64,000 nt of DNA from Prostheceraeus crozeri (Eukaryota > Platyhelminthes > Polycladida > Euryleptidae): assembly GCA_907163375.1 (NCBI GenBank), contig CAJQUW010014769.1:558001-622000 (forward strand), given 5' to 3'. Under the pieces are notes generated by a model. That model was given only the letters and a program-made list of their open reading frames with translations, did not search any database and was not told the origin of the DNA. The first letter of the stretch is position 1. The number at the start of each line of letters is the position of its first letter. The translations under genes and the position numbers were made by a program. Positions 1-13,243 of the stretch are shown here, piece after piece.

Positions 1-3000
1 TCAGTTGAGTTTTCAAAATAATTATATAATTAACTTCATTGAAATAGTAATTATAACATTGAGTTTCTTGGCAGGCCTACTTCGTAAACGAGTATAATAC
101 ATGCCACGATTTCTCAACAATGACCGCTCTTGAAGCATGTAAACCTTCATCTTAGGACCAACACTTAAATTTGAAAGGTGGCTAAATCATGCAGCAACTA
201 CACGTAGATACAACTGTGCAATTAGCATTGCGCGCATTGGTACCTTTCTAGTTCTTCCTTCTCCATTATTTTGTAATTCTAATTGAATTGTGTCATTAAC
301 TTTGTGGTTCAGTCAGAAGCAATTTTTCAATGACAAATTATATATGACATGCAACGCTGTTATACATTTACATCGCACATGATAATGTAAAAACATCATA
401 GTCCGATTTAGACAATAAAATGCAGAATCACAAAAGCATAATAACAAAATCGCTCTTTCGATTAAACCATTTTCACCTAAATATTCAAGTAATCACTTTT
501 GGAAATAACACTTCGAATAAACTGTCATTTGACTAAATTCCTAAATTCATTTGATTACTAGTTGTGAAACTTTAAGATTGATGCAAGTTTAGAAAAAACA
601 TCCTACCGATTTATCCCGTCTGTTTATCTACACCAGAGAATTGCTGACTTTTAGACTTGAACTGAAGATCATTATTGTTCATTTATTGTCTAAAATATAA
701 CTCGCCAACATTTACGAAGGAAAACATTCGCATCGCCGTCAATACTAATTTTGTTGTTTAAATTGTGGAAAAAAATCGAAGAATGCATTTTTACCATGAA
801 AAGAAGAATCAGTTAATAGTAAATTATGGCCACTTTTAGGAAGCCATATTTAGAAGTTGTGCATAAACTTTAAGACATTACTACAAAACACGGTGCTACT
901 CCAGTCGTTCGTCATAATCATCCAACCAACTGCCAACTCTTGTGGATTAATTTATTCAAATTCACTTAATGGTTTTGAGAAGATCAAGTTATATTATGGC
1001 CTAGTTTCTCCTTATCCTGTTAGAAACAAGAAAAATATTGATAAAAAACTTTTCCTCCGAAAATTGATATCTGTCCTAAGAACATGTCCAAACTCTAATA
1101 TGCTATCACATTTATCTTTAGTATGTACAGCTATGCTCTACTTCATAGACGATCTGAGTTATTAATTATTTTTCCAGACCGGGAAGCATGTCAGATGCTA
1201 AACCACATTAGCATAATATATTCCTCCTAAAAAAGTTAAGAAAGAGCGACCTTGATAAGAAGCAATATCAGATATACATTTCTTACGGTTTCACCCATGC
1301 AATTTTGAACACAACAAAAATAGCAAACCAGCAATGATTCCTTATTTTCTCTCTCTCTCCCACTGTCTCCTTTCTTTGGCGTTCTAACCAATTAATGCGC
1401 TTCAACGGATTGTTCAGGAAGTTTGGTTTTAATCGATGAAACATCCAATGATGCTTGCATAGACATTTATTCGTAAAGATTGAGTAATTATTCATGCATC
1501 AAGAATAGATAATAAAACTAATATGCATGGTGCTAAAATACAACCAATATAATGAAATCGTGTGCTAGTTAATATAGCAATCTCAGAAACAGTAATATAT
1601 ATATAAGCAACATTCTTTTCTTTCATGGTGCTCATCATTAATCATAGTCTGTGTAACAGGTCAGAAACGCAACTTAAAACACTGAATATGGAGCCTACTT
1701 TGTTCAGTAAATCGTTTTTAAAGTTTACATAAGTTAAGATGAAATCGATAAAATATGGAAGCGGAATTTAATGTGGAATAACAGTGTACTATAATTCAAT
1801 ACATTTCATTAATATGCATATCACGATAATTCATTGATACTCATTACACTGTTACATAAGTGAATACCACGAAAATATCACCATGCAGTGTACACATGCA
1901 CCGTACATAAAAATCTATTTTTTTTCGCTTAATAGATAGTAGATATAATAGCATGTACTAAATTTTTTCCAAATATCTTCCTCACTACATGAAAATGAAT
2001 CGATGTCTGATCTACAGAGAAGGAAATTTCATTATATAATGATGGCGAAAACAAATGTTTGGTGATAAAAGTGAAATGATTGAAAAAGATAAATGAAAAT
2101 TAGGACAAGCTTGACACGAAAGGATTACCGCTTAAATGTGCCATCATGGAAATTTCGATGTAAAAGAACTGCTTTCATTACAAAGCAGCATGCATAATGA
2201 TTTATTTCATGACAATGCTTCAGAGAAACACATTGCTACTTTCTGGTCAAGTCGATTAGAGATACCAACAGAAATATCATCAAAAATTAAGTAAATTGTT
2301 TGAAATTTCAAGAAAATAAGAATTAAAAAGCATTTTGCGCACAGTCACACACCCATGCACATTGTGCAATGTGTGCATAAATCATTTTGGCAAGCATTCT
2401 CTAGTAAATACATCAGGTCCATTACCTGATATAAAATGTGCTGAAACTGGACATGTAAATTGTACTATTGAGTGTTCTACTAGACTTTCATTTTCATTGT
2501 ACATGTCGAACAGAGAAAAGGGTCAATTGACTTCTGGCTAGTAAATTAGTTGGGTGGAAGTGATAAGTGCCTGATTCTCTTAATTTTTCTAATTTTGCAG
2601 AAAGGCACTGAGAAATCACATTTCTTCCAATCGACACACTGTTCTTTTGTACTAAACGCCCACGGGGTTTAACTTAGCTGAACAGGTTACCGATTTTTTA
2701 TGTACACAGTCGGATAGAGCATAGATGTCTGAGAAAGGATCCGAACGGCTGCTGGAGTTTTGCTGATGGGATGGACCACTCAAGGGACCGGTTTCTCCCA
2801 TTAGATAGCAGCTGTCTTCATCGAAGAATAACTTTATTATGAATACACGAGACAATGTGCAGTGACTTCCAGTTAGCAATGGCCACTGACAACACAGACC
2901 AATCCAGCAAGCGGGACTTTTGCGCAGTCTGTTTGGGCCAGTACACCACTGAAGCACTAACAGGAGTGCAGCTCTTTTTCTCAAACAGCAATAACTGTAA

Positions 3001-3640
3001 CCTGTAACCTTTCCAGCTGAGTTAAACACCTAGGAGTCTGCTCTGTGTCATAATTTCCTTCAATTAAGAATTCGTGCTCATCCTAATTAGAGGAACATCC
3101 GTGTAGACAATGCACGATTTACATGCTATGTGCAGGGTGCTTGCAACGCCGAGTCAGGACCACTGACCGGCTCCTGGTGTGCGATGCACACGCATGTGTG
3201 TATGTCACAGAAGAGGTATTTAGTGTTGAGTAGATGGGACTGGAAAAGTTGGCAGAAAAGTGTAAGGATATGTGTGTAAATGATTCGGGAGAAGGGTGAG
3301 AAAGGTGCACATTTTCGGTAATGGTCTACGTGTGCGCCTAACTGTTCTGATGTGTAAACAGGAAGGGGCTGGATCCACAGTATCGCAAGCTCATCAAATA
3401 TAGTATGAAAATTTGCACTCAGGTCTATCTCAGTGGCACTTAAAACGACTGAAAAATAACGCGAATTGCAACATACGAATCATGATTGTTTCCAAAAACT
3501 TAGATGAAAGCACTACTCAGCCAGTTGTCTAATCTATTTCAATCACCTCACTTTTGAAAAAAATGTCGAATTTCTCTACTCTACAGGATGAAAATGATCT
3601 GAGAAATGAAAATAAGTAGATACTAATTTTTCAGGTATGT
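1..3640. other. Non-coding AT-rich stretch with one inverted-repeat element
   Basis: No reading frame here looks like protein: all are short and low in complexity. If the FoxJ1-like exon at 3651-3779 is real, this is its downstream intron, since the gene runs on the minus strand. No forkhead-domain exon can be seen, so the rest of that gene would lie to the left of the window. The only structured item I found is the inverted repeat at 2666-3028. Confidence 0.6.
2666..3028. repeat. Imperfect terminal inverted repeat pair, possible MITE
   Basis: The stretch beginning GTTTAACTTAGCTGAACAGG near 2667 recurs as a reverse complement near 3003-3027 with a few mismatches. The arms are about 26 bp and the whole is about 360 bp. 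I found no target-site duplication, so the ends are uncertain. A 125-residue frame across it on the minus strand matches nothing I recognise and is probably chance. Confidence 0.4.
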
Positions 3641-3650
3641 AGGTACTTAC

Positions 3651-3779
3651 TGGAAGCCAATTCAGATTTGTCAACGAATCATCGACTTGTTCCTTCAAAC
3701 CAGTGGTTCTGCTGTCAGGAAATCGAGTCATCCAATTCTGTTGCAGCTTCTTCGCCAGAAATCCTTTGTTTGCTGCCAT
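3651..3779 (-). CDS. First coding exon of a FoxJ1-like forkhead gene (partial)
   Basis: On the minus strand a polypyrimidine tract ending in CAG (exon starts at 3798) is followed by an in-context ATG at 3779, 43 codons, and a canonical donor GTAAGT starting at 3650. The intron is phase 0. The peptide starts MAANKGFLAKKLQQNWMTRF and ends in DDSLTNLNWLP. The acidic DDSLTSLNWL block close to the N terminus is a hallmark of FoxJ1, the forkhead factor that drives motile-cilium genes. The match to that block and the two clean splice sites are seen directly; the FoxJ1 assignment is inference, because the forkhead domain itself is not in the window. The acceptor before the ATG implies an upstream 5' UTR exon at higher coordinates. 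Alternative: an unrelated acidic exon. Confidence 0.5.
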
Positions 3780-3798
3780 GACCACCCACAAGATGAAC

Positions 3799-6700
3799 CT
3801 GATGAAAGAAACAGTCGATATGTAGATGTTTAATGTGTTATTCGATAAGCAAAAAGTCATTAAGTATGATGCCACGCACCGAGGAATTAATAAGTATTAT
3901 CAGAGAAAATAACATTTCTAATATTGTATTCAAAATATATCTGATTTATCACATAATGAAACAAGAAGGCCTGCTGAATGAGAAATCTGAAAACTCATGC
4001 GGGAAAATCATAGCTGTATATTTCCGGAATGAAATCTACAATTATTGATGAAAAATCAGCAATTTGTTCAGATTTTGAAATCATTTGAATTGAACAATTT
4101 CTTCTAAATTATCAAAATGAACATCAACGGAATGTAGAAAATGCTTTTTCAAGACAAGTGGGAGAAAAATATCGATTGCTACTGAACGCGTCAACTGATT
4201 TTATCTTCATCGTTTAATAATTTAGAAGATAATTATTTAATTCAAATCTTAAATTATATTACTGCTTTATAGTTGACAGAAAATTCATTACAAGAGTGCG
4301 ATCTAATGTCATAACATTTTGATAATAAAATGCCAGGCCAGCAAGTTCTCCTAGCAGTGGAACTCAGATTTGAAATTCCGTATATTAAATGTATCCCAAT
4401 AGCTTTCACGCAAGAAACCCAAAGTTTCAAGAAATATAACAAGCCACGGTAACCCGGCTTCATGGTTTAATATTTCTTCGGTGATGTGAATGAATATGAA
4501 AATAAAAATCATATGATTAACAATTCACAGATGTGTCTACAGACTCTCAATAAGCAAAAAATTTTCAAGGGGTTTTGTTTAAAAGACATTAAGAACTCAT
4601 CTTTCAAGACATTCGCTACTAGACTGCACATGCTAATGAGAGCATGACTTTAAGTGAAATGTTTAGTGAAATTTAATTTCCGATCTTCAAATGTTACACA
4701 AAACTTTATGCGATGATATCAGACGACTACGACTCTTATTACGCATATTGTATAGTATTGCATAGATATATTGCATACATATTGAACAAATGTATTTCAT
4801 TAAAATATATCCTAGAAGACACAAAGGTCACAAACTGTCCCGAAACTTTGTACACATTCTGCCACACACGAGAACACCAGAATCGACTGAGATTGAACGA
4901 CACACGTGTGAGATGTAGCACACAAAACTTAAGCATTCAGAAATCATTAGCGTCATAATTTTTCACCACTGAACTGCGACAGACATATAGGCCCAACAGA
5001 TTAATCTAATTTTTCAGTTGGAGCTCTGACCCTTATTAAATTTTGGTAATATGTAGGATGAAGACTGAATTCTTTGAAGCATTGATCAGTATATGTGCGA
5101 AACATGCCCTGGAAACACTCGTGACAGAACTGTTGATTAGCTATCAACTTGTCATATCAGGCATATGACTACTACTACAGCATCTCTATTAACTATCCAT
5201 AATTGGTAAAACATGCAAAGAGGAAATGGAAAATATCCTTATCAACCGATGAAAAAAGTAAAAATCGACACCACCATGATGAGTAAAATTCCTTACAATG
5301 CTTTTATATTAAATTGACAGTGCAATTTCATTTTATGTTAGCTTATGGCAAGTCACGAGCCAATGAATAGTACAATATTGGAAACATTCATCATGATCAC
5401 TGACGGTACAGATATAACAAGTCTAGGCTACATAGCAATATGATATCACCTGTCACCAGGGATTGTGATGAGGCTATTGAGCAAAACTAGCTGGTTGTAT
5501 AAGTTATGTATATAAATCATATATGCGATAGTCTAGTCAGTAGGTTTTTGTGAAATTACAAATGCGCTTTGTATAGATGTGTATCGCAACAGCCAATCGA
5601 AATGATGCGTTGCAAATTTGTCTCATTTACTACATCTATCTTCTGCATGGCTCTCAAAAACCAACTGTGTTTTCTGAATTATCTATGTCCTTTAAATACG
5701 CCTAGATTTTTCAGCCACAAGTTCAAAAACACGTAACTGGCTATCTGTGGATGTAAACTGATGCAGATGAGCTAAGCCAGAAATCAGAAAGCTTTTATCA
5801 ACAAAAACAGCCACAGCAAAAGTTTACTTTTGTAACTACCATCACAATAGCCACTAGATCGAAAGCCAGTTCACACAACCTGAAGTGGCAGACGCCTTTC
5901 CTAGGTTGATGCAATGTGTAAATTGATGACGGTACGTACAAGTTAGATCACAAATTTGCATACCTTTCATCAATAAACAAACCGGTTTCACAAATAGGCC
6001 TACTCCATAATAAACATGTATAGAGATTCAATGCTCTACGGAAGCATGCCAACGCACTCATGTTATATAGTACGCATTTGTCACTATAAGATCCTTTTCA
6101 ACGTTTCTCTCATAGTAAAGAGCAGAGAAATTCAAATCTATGGGCTAAATACGTAGAAGGCATATTTACACATGCCACAAACTGGCTTTTTTGCCTTAAT
6201 TCTTTTGCAGAAGCCGTGATTCGACTTAAAAGGCAACCTATCCTTCGTCTTTTGTATTACGCCATGTTATTGATCGAGGCTTGAATTTTTTTCCGAATTC
6301 ATAAGAGTAGTTAGAAAAAAAGTATTGTCTATTGGTGAAAAACATGCAGCTTTGTGACCTTATTGTGTATAATACACCTGCCATCAATCTATCATCCTAA
6401 AATTCATCATCTCTTTTGTTTCAACAGATAGGTGAAAAACAGAATGCAGCACATGTAAGTGGATGGAGAGTGCAAATTCTGCATCAATTTTATCATAAAT
6501 AATGAATGCAATTCAGAGGATAGATCCTCAGCGTCTGACCATGGAAAAAATTTGGCTCTAAGCTTGAAGTTAACACAAATGGGTGAAATTTCCACTTTTA
6601 CTCCAGATAAATATTCAGTGCAATAAACTTGTCTTCCCGTACAATGTTGACCTACTTTTATCTGATTCCTTATATTTCAGGGAGACCCCGCGATACAAAA

Positions 6701-9615
6701 TCAGAGTAAGAAAAGCTATGCTACTGCACAGCAAGGAAACCCTGCCCTCTATGTCACCCATGATGGTATTGGCTTCATGAAAAAACTGGTTAAATTACAA
6801 ATTTTAACTAATAGAACTTCAGACTAATATGTCAATGCGTCTCCGAAATTCTACTGCTCACAACAGCATTCAATGACAAGTTCAAAAAATAAATGATTCC
6901 AGACAAAATGTCTTTTCCATCATGATCTTACCCAAAAGATTATTTGATGGGTGCACGACCTAAAGTAAGTGTTAACGGGGCAACGATGTAAACACAGCAG
7001 CTTAAATACGCGCAGAAAAAGTTCAAGCAATATTATCTGATACAAAAAAACAAACTAAAATTAAGTAAAGCACTTCATGGACGTGAAGGTGCAACATACC
7101 TAGACAGCAATCACGGTGATGATGCAGCACCATACACTAATTTAATAGCCTTAGATCTGAAACACTTTATAAGTAAGCTAAACCTACAACTCTTTGTTAA
7201 AGGGAAACTTTTCAACGGATGTGTGTGCGTGTGCGTGTGCGTATTGTATGATGTGTAGTATGTGCTCAAAGATAAGACCAAAAGATAAAACCTAAATATC
7301 TTTGACAAGATCTCACACATCATCTTTCACGAGAAATAATTATTTTGAGCAGATAATTGGCATACTCATCAGTCTCTGGCACAATGCACCAACGCTTTTT
7401 GGCAAATATTTGGGGTAATTTCAAGCGGTTTTGCAATAGTGACTGCCATGCCTGATACTGAATGGTTGCTAGAAATGATGACTATTATCATGACTCTCAT
7501 AGTGTGATGACAACAGGACTAATAATTGAATGCATGAAAAATTATTTGAAGAAGAAGAGTGTTGCAGTCTTAGGGAATAAAGATCACCAACCTCTTGTTC
7601 ATGTTGATTAACTGGCGTGTTAGTTTCTTAGGTTTCTTAGTTCTAGCTCATGGACTAGAGTTGCAGAATAATTGAATATGGAAAAGGCTCTTGACTGCTA
7701 AAGCATATGATAAATTCAAGTGAAATTCTAAGTTACATGAGAATTGAAAACTTTCTGGTAACTGTCGATCAGCTAACAATGACATTCATTATGACTATAT
7801 CTAGAGATTTGATAATGCAATGAATAATTATGGGAGGAATTCCATATATACAAACGCATCTCACCCGCGTTATAGAAATCAATGATAAAGATGCTTTTTC
7901 TGCTGTAATTGAAAATAATAAGCAGATGTTCTTGGCTGATAAATTCAAAATTGCGAATTTCTTGGAATAATTCTTTTATACATACATATATATATATATA
8001 TTTATTTCTGAGGTTCTAAATATGAAAATCTACATTTTTAGAAAGGAAAGCACTTAGTTGCTCAAGCTTATACTTCTTAGTTATTGTTGGTCACCGTGAT
8101 CACGCGTAGTCATCAACATGTGACCACAGATTGAGGTTTGAGGCAAAACCGCAGAGGATGGAATTCTTTATGTAGCAAATTAATGCTGGTTCACTTAAAT
8201 GGCGCAATAGAGAACCTACACGATTGACATGAAATATTATGAAAATGCAATTAAACGGAGTAATCAAGTACTGATCAAGTAATTTATGAGCCTGCCATCG
8301 CCCATGATGATCGATTAGGCCGGTCCCATCTACTTAAAATGGAGTGTCGCGATGCTTGGCATTCAGTTTAGAATAAATTAACATTTACGTCACCGTCGCT
8401 CATCATGCATTTGCGTAGGAGCACATTTGATGCGTCTTCAGATTGAATATAAGTCATTTTCTAATTTTGCAACACATGATGATAGCAATATCGAAATTGG
8501 AGTATTATCCGTAATACGTATTGTGAAATAATTGTTATGATGACTACACAAACGTTCAAAGTGTTCGGACACAGAAAAGTCTCATTCCGTGCATCCAACG
8601 TACTTTACGCATCACCTCAGATTAAAACACCACCTCTCATTAAAGCAATGCAGCGGCAAGACTCACAACCGTAAGTCATTGACGAACTCGCGCTGTATAC
8701 AGGTGGCCTATAACACCTATGATAGTGCCTTGGATGTTAAAAGCCATGAAGCTTCTGGAAAATTCTCCGCTCAAACTTAATTCTGGCATGTATGACTGAT
8801 TCAGTAACATATTGCTGACGAAATGAACAATGAAAACAAAAAGCTATTCAATCAAGTTGTGCTCCATGTTTGTCAACGCATATAAGTAGGCCTATATCTT
8901 CAGACTAGGCACTTCTCACACTCGTGCTTCATAGCTGCTTTGATTCGACGATCAGACGGCCTATCAAAACAATTACGATTGACATTTCAATAGCTCTTAT
9001 GAGATCGATGCTTGGTGGCATTTGTTAAAGGGACTTACAACTAAATTACATATGTTGGTGATTCAGTTGCAAATACACAGTTCAAAGTCGAGAATTTAAT
9101 GAGAAGAAAGGTTAGATAATTAAACATAGAAAGACGTTCTTGAGAATGGGCAAGCTACCGTTGCCCTACACAACTTAATGATAGAATTAATCTTCTGAGA
9201 GTCAACAATACATCACACAGAATAAAAGCCTACTGAACAACCACAGCACATCAGAAGAATTGTTCTTATTTTAATTGGATTGATTTGATTTTAACTCGCG
9301 CCACCGGAAATTGTATTTATGCTTGCTTTTACCGTTGAATGATGCCTGTAGATGAGTGGAAATACTCGAAAGCGCTCGCCCAATAAAGTGTCAACGTAAT
9401 TAATTTTTGAAAGACATAATCACAACTATAGAACGCCGCAATTAGATTATGATTCTAGGGGATTTCAATGCTCACTTCAAGATTATTGATATCAAGACGG
9501 TTCAAAAATTATGTAAGCTAATTTCATCGACTAAAATAGAATATTATCAGTCACATCTCTTGATACATGTTGTGGTGAATTAAAAAAACAAAAAAATTAA
9601 TGCTAAAAAATGACT
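3799..9615. other. Long non-coding stretch
   Basis: No frame resembles a protein and no element with clear ends was found. It holds a short GT-rich microsatellite near 7218-7243 and an AT run near 7984-8002. The 5' UTR exon and promoter of the FoxJ1-like gene may lie here but cannot be placed. Near 9355-9380 a small hairpin, GAGT-GGAAAT-ACTC followed by GAAAGC, sits in a phrase like those found at the ends of retroelements. Confidence 0.5.
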
Positions 9616-10128
9616 ATGTTTAATTTATGATCAAGATGAAATGATAATGAATGTTGAGATTTCAGAAAACACAAAAATGATAGGTACTTCAATTCTTTCA
9701 CCCCCCCCATTTCTGTTGTTGACATCCGGAAGTGTTGCATCGTCAACGATCCTCTCTTGGTCCTACCTGTTCTCACTGACGTGGCATAGCTTTGAGTGTG
9801 TAAAACTGCTCTTATCTGACTTGTAGAACATTTGCAGCATCAGAATTAGACAACTGCTCGTCATTTGTCTGTAGACAACAATCACACCAAGTTCATGATC
9901 ACAGCTGTACGTTGTATTCTAACTGAGTATCCAAGGGATCAATCCTTCATCCCAGGGTTCAAGTAAGACTTCTCAGTCGCGCTGTAGTGACATTCAGTGA
10001 CAGATCAAGTCTATTCTGAATCCAATGTGACTAACTTTGACAAAATTTGATGATTTTGGAAAACTTGAAAAATGTGTGGGTGGAAAAGAATAGAAGTACC
10101 AAATTATAGATCATAATTAATTTTATAT
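9616..10128. repeat. Decayed inverted-repeat element (~0.5 kb)
   Basis: Inner arms at 9682-9707 and 10078-10102 share GGTACTTC-ATTCTTT-CACCC in opposite orientation. Further out, an AATTTATGATC-like word near 9620-9632 is mirrored near 10108-10122. The pattern suggests an old fold-back or MITE with indels in its arms. No target duplication was identified. Confidence 0.45.
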
Positions 10129-11212
10129 CCTACAACCGAATTGTGATTCCCACCTGAGCTCTTTGGTGTGAGTTTGCAGAATGATCGTTCGATTTCAGTG
10201 TCGCTGAGTGAATTTAGAAAAAATAAACAGTCTGATGTAGAAATCCAAAAACCTGTTAAACTGATGGTTAGTGGCCCAGAAATACTGAGATGTGCGTAAT
10301 GAATTGTCTTTTTGTTTATGATATTCTGTTACGAAGTTATGAAACATGAAAAAAGTGATAGAGTTCTTAGGGACTTAGCTCATTAAGGTCATATGGACAT
10401 CACGAAGTGCGAAACTCGTATTAGAACATTTTTCTGGTGACCTCTTTTGAATTCATTTGTAGCATCAAAACTAAAACATTGTGGTTGTTGCCATGAACCT
10501 CATTGAGAGACTCAGTAAGTCCCAAATTATGTTTATCAAGCCTAGCATCAATTGTTTATTGATATTAAGGGGCCAGTGTTAGAACAGAACCAGATTAACT
10601 GATATTCAAAATTTGTTAACTGCATATGCATTCACTCCTGTCACTTCAAAGAAAATTACTCATTCACATGTTTTCCATGCTTGGAAATTGCATGATTTTA
10701 CTAACACACAACGGTTCGTAATTTATTTCTCGTGAAATTGATAGTTTTACAAAGTCGTGGTACCGACTACGTACCATCTGTGTCATCTTCATCTCATGCC
10801 TGGTTTTATTGTTTCATGGAATTCATCTGCTTTCATTAACTTTAGACTGTCCTTGTCAATCATGGTAGATATCCATGTCATCATCCCATGCAATATTTTA
10901 TTGTCTTATGGGAATGACTTCGATTTTATTGTCTTTACTGTCCTTTCTATCAGTCGTTGTTGTAAATTCGCAATTTAAATATATATATATATGTAGCATT
11001 GCATCAGATCTCAACAGATGTAACCACCATGATACATGCTTCGAACTGTTGGGCCTCATCAGTCGTGGGTAGGTTCGAACCAGCGACGTTGTAGCCAGAG
11101 GACCAGAGGACGTGCAAACATACTTTGCACGTATGCTTGCTGTATTGCTGTACATATAAAATATAAAATGACCACTACATTTTCAAATCAATTTATTGCC
11201 GATCGATTTCTG
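10129..11212. other. Non-coding; AT microsatellite and a tRNA B-box-like fragment
   Basis: Nothing here looks coding. A short AT repeat sits near 10978-10992. On the minus strand around 11065-11085 the stretch GGTTCGAACC matches an RNA polymerase III B-box, next to CTGATGAGGCCC. It could be the rump of a tRNA-derived SINE or a retroelement end, but no A-box is placed correctly upstream. Confidence 0.4.
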
Positions 11213-11550
11213 CCAAGTATCTTGGCTTTTCAAGGCAAACTGAATACAAATAATCTAGATATTATACAACAAAATTACTCAAAATTCAAACATCATTGAA
11301 TGATAGCTTCAATGAGAACTATGCTTTATTAAATGTTAGCAAACATATTGCTATGTGTGGTCATGGATTTCTCACTGCTCCATTTTATCAGCTTCCTCCC
11401 TATGCCATTCGACTGGATAGGATTTCTAAGGAAGCCATGTTTATTTCTTTATGGAAGCCATCATTAAATGATGTTTGAATTTTGAGTAATTTCGTTGTAT
11501 AATATCTGGATTATTTGTATTCAGTTTGCCTCGAAAATCCAAGATACTTG
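11213..11550. repeat. Fold-back MITE with ~98-bp arms
   Basis: The left arm 11213-11310 and right arm 11453-11550 are reverse complements with only a handful of mismatches. The outermost word is CCAAGTATCTTGG. The loop is about 140 bp. The high arm identity suggests a fairly young insertion. There is no convincing target duplication and no coding capacity. Confidence 0.8.
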
Positions 11551-11784
11551 GATGATCAAGATACATGAAGTGAAACTCTTATATACCGGTACCTAATCTC
11601 TATCGAAAGCCTAGTTTTACTCATATGTTGTAATTATGTTATCTTGTATGCTAATTTTATACTGAACTACTTAACTTTGCTGGCCTCACTCTACTCTCAT
11701 TTTCTCATTTCTATTTCTCACTGAGTTATATGAGTTTTTGCATCTCTCTCGCTAGTAATGCCTGAGTGGCAATAAGATTAGAAC

Positions 11785-12219
11785 TTCATCATAAATGTAT
11801 TTCATGCCGGTTTCAGTACGTCATATACCCACAACCATCAGTGAAAACAACAAAGAACAATGAGTGTGAATTTTATCCATGAATGAATTACATGAAGAGA
11901 TGATGATGACTAACGAAATGATCCAAAGATCCAACAGAAGAAAATTTTAGAACATCATTGCAAACACGCCACATAAAAATTGCAGAAACAAATCAGATCA
12001 AATCTATCACAAAAAGACTAATGATCAGCAATTTAAAATCAGAACCGATGTTTTTATTGGAAAATTGTCACTTTATTCGTCTGTATCATTATTTCATTAT
12101 CATCTGTTCATGCAATTCATTCATGTATGAAAATGCGCTCTCATTGTTCTTTGTTATTGTCACTGATGATGGTATGTGTATGACGCAGTGAAACCAGTAT
12201 GAAATAAATTTATGATGAA
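11785..12219. repeat. Fold-back element with ~125-bp arms
   Basis: The left arm 11785-11909 (starting TTCATCATAAAT) and right arm 12097-12219 are reverse complements with scattered mismatches and small indels. A shared core, ACAAAGAACAATGAG, lies near 11849 and, inverted, near 12140. The two fold-backs here lie within 250 bp of each other but do not share sequence. Confidence 0.75.
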
Positions 12220-12611
12220 ATCACTGCGACGACTTTTTGTGAATAGAAAGATGAGAACTATTCATGTTCAGCATGATAGTGCTCACTACTACTCAAATGA
12301 CTTTTTAATATTATAAAAATGTGATTTTGTGACATGAAAGACTTGACGCTAATACGTATAAGGTCACGAATAATGATGATGCATGAATGTATAATTGTTG
12401 TCTATCAAATGCTCTGTAAATGATAGGAATAAATTGTGAAACCCAACATTCATTAGTTTCTGTACGTCAACCCTAAATTGCAAGTCAATGTGTTGCAAGA
12501 AAGTAAAGAAGCAAAAGATTTGTAAGCCAAAGAAATAGCCTTAATTATTTTGTGTTTTTCTAATTCTACTTAGTAAATATCGTGTCATTACTTTTTGTAT
12601 TACGACCACAC

Positions 12612-13235
12612 CAGCCCCGTAGCAAGACGCTGCTCTAAGGGGGGGGCGACTTTCTGATGAATTTCTCTAGGAAGTCCACTTTCATCGTCTCCTAGTTCTT
12701 GACCCCTTGTAGTAAATGACGAAGTTTTAGATTTTCTAATAACAAATTTGTCCATAACGTATTTACCACTGTGCCTGCAATAAGAAGCAAAATCCTATTT
12801 AAAAAAATAAACAAATAAGAGTATTTGAAAAACAAATCAAAACAAGAAATCTCCAATGGGAATCGGGGAGATTTAGAATTTATTTAAAAAATATGAAGAG
12901 ATATATAGAGCCATAAAATATGAAAATAAAGAATAATTGCACTCCATATGAGTAAACGATTTTTATGAGATGTATGTAGTATCAACTTATGATTATCAGG
13001 GTTATCTCTATGCGAAAATTACTCCATGCAAAGAAAGTAAAACGAAAGTAGTTTTCGGAAATGTGAAGACATCAATTTTCATAAATTTTCGTTAACTTAA
13101 AAATTATAGTTTCAGAAATGCAGAAATTATAGTTTCCAGTCCATTTAACCGTATCTTCACCATGATTTTCTAGGGGGGCGAAAAATTTTGCAGGTGGGGC
13201 ACCGCCTCCGTGCCCCCCCCTTAGCTACGGGCCTG
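12612..13235. mobile_element. Non-autonomous hAT element (624 bp), TSD GACCACAC
   Basis: It starts CAGCCCCGTAGC and ends GCTACGGGCCTG, followed inward at both ends by a G-run/C-run. The 8-bp direct repeat GACCACAC flanks it exactly at 12604-12611 and 13236-13243. Eight-base target duplications and termini starting CAG are hallmarks of the hAT superfamily. The interior is AT-rich with no transposase, so it must have been moved in trans. Confidence 0.88.
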
Positions 13236-13243
13236 GACCACAC

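Noticed and set aside
857-1165. 102-residue plus-strand frame
   Set aside because: No recognisable domain or splice sites, with composition that follows the local AT-rich DNA.
7111-7323. 70-residue minus-strand frame with a Thr-His run
   Set aside because: It is produced by a GT-rich microsatellite and shows no other protein-like feature.
11030-11110. tRNA gene on the minus strand (GGTTCGAACC)
   Set aside because: Only the B-box is present; no A-box at the right distance and no cloverleaf can be folded.
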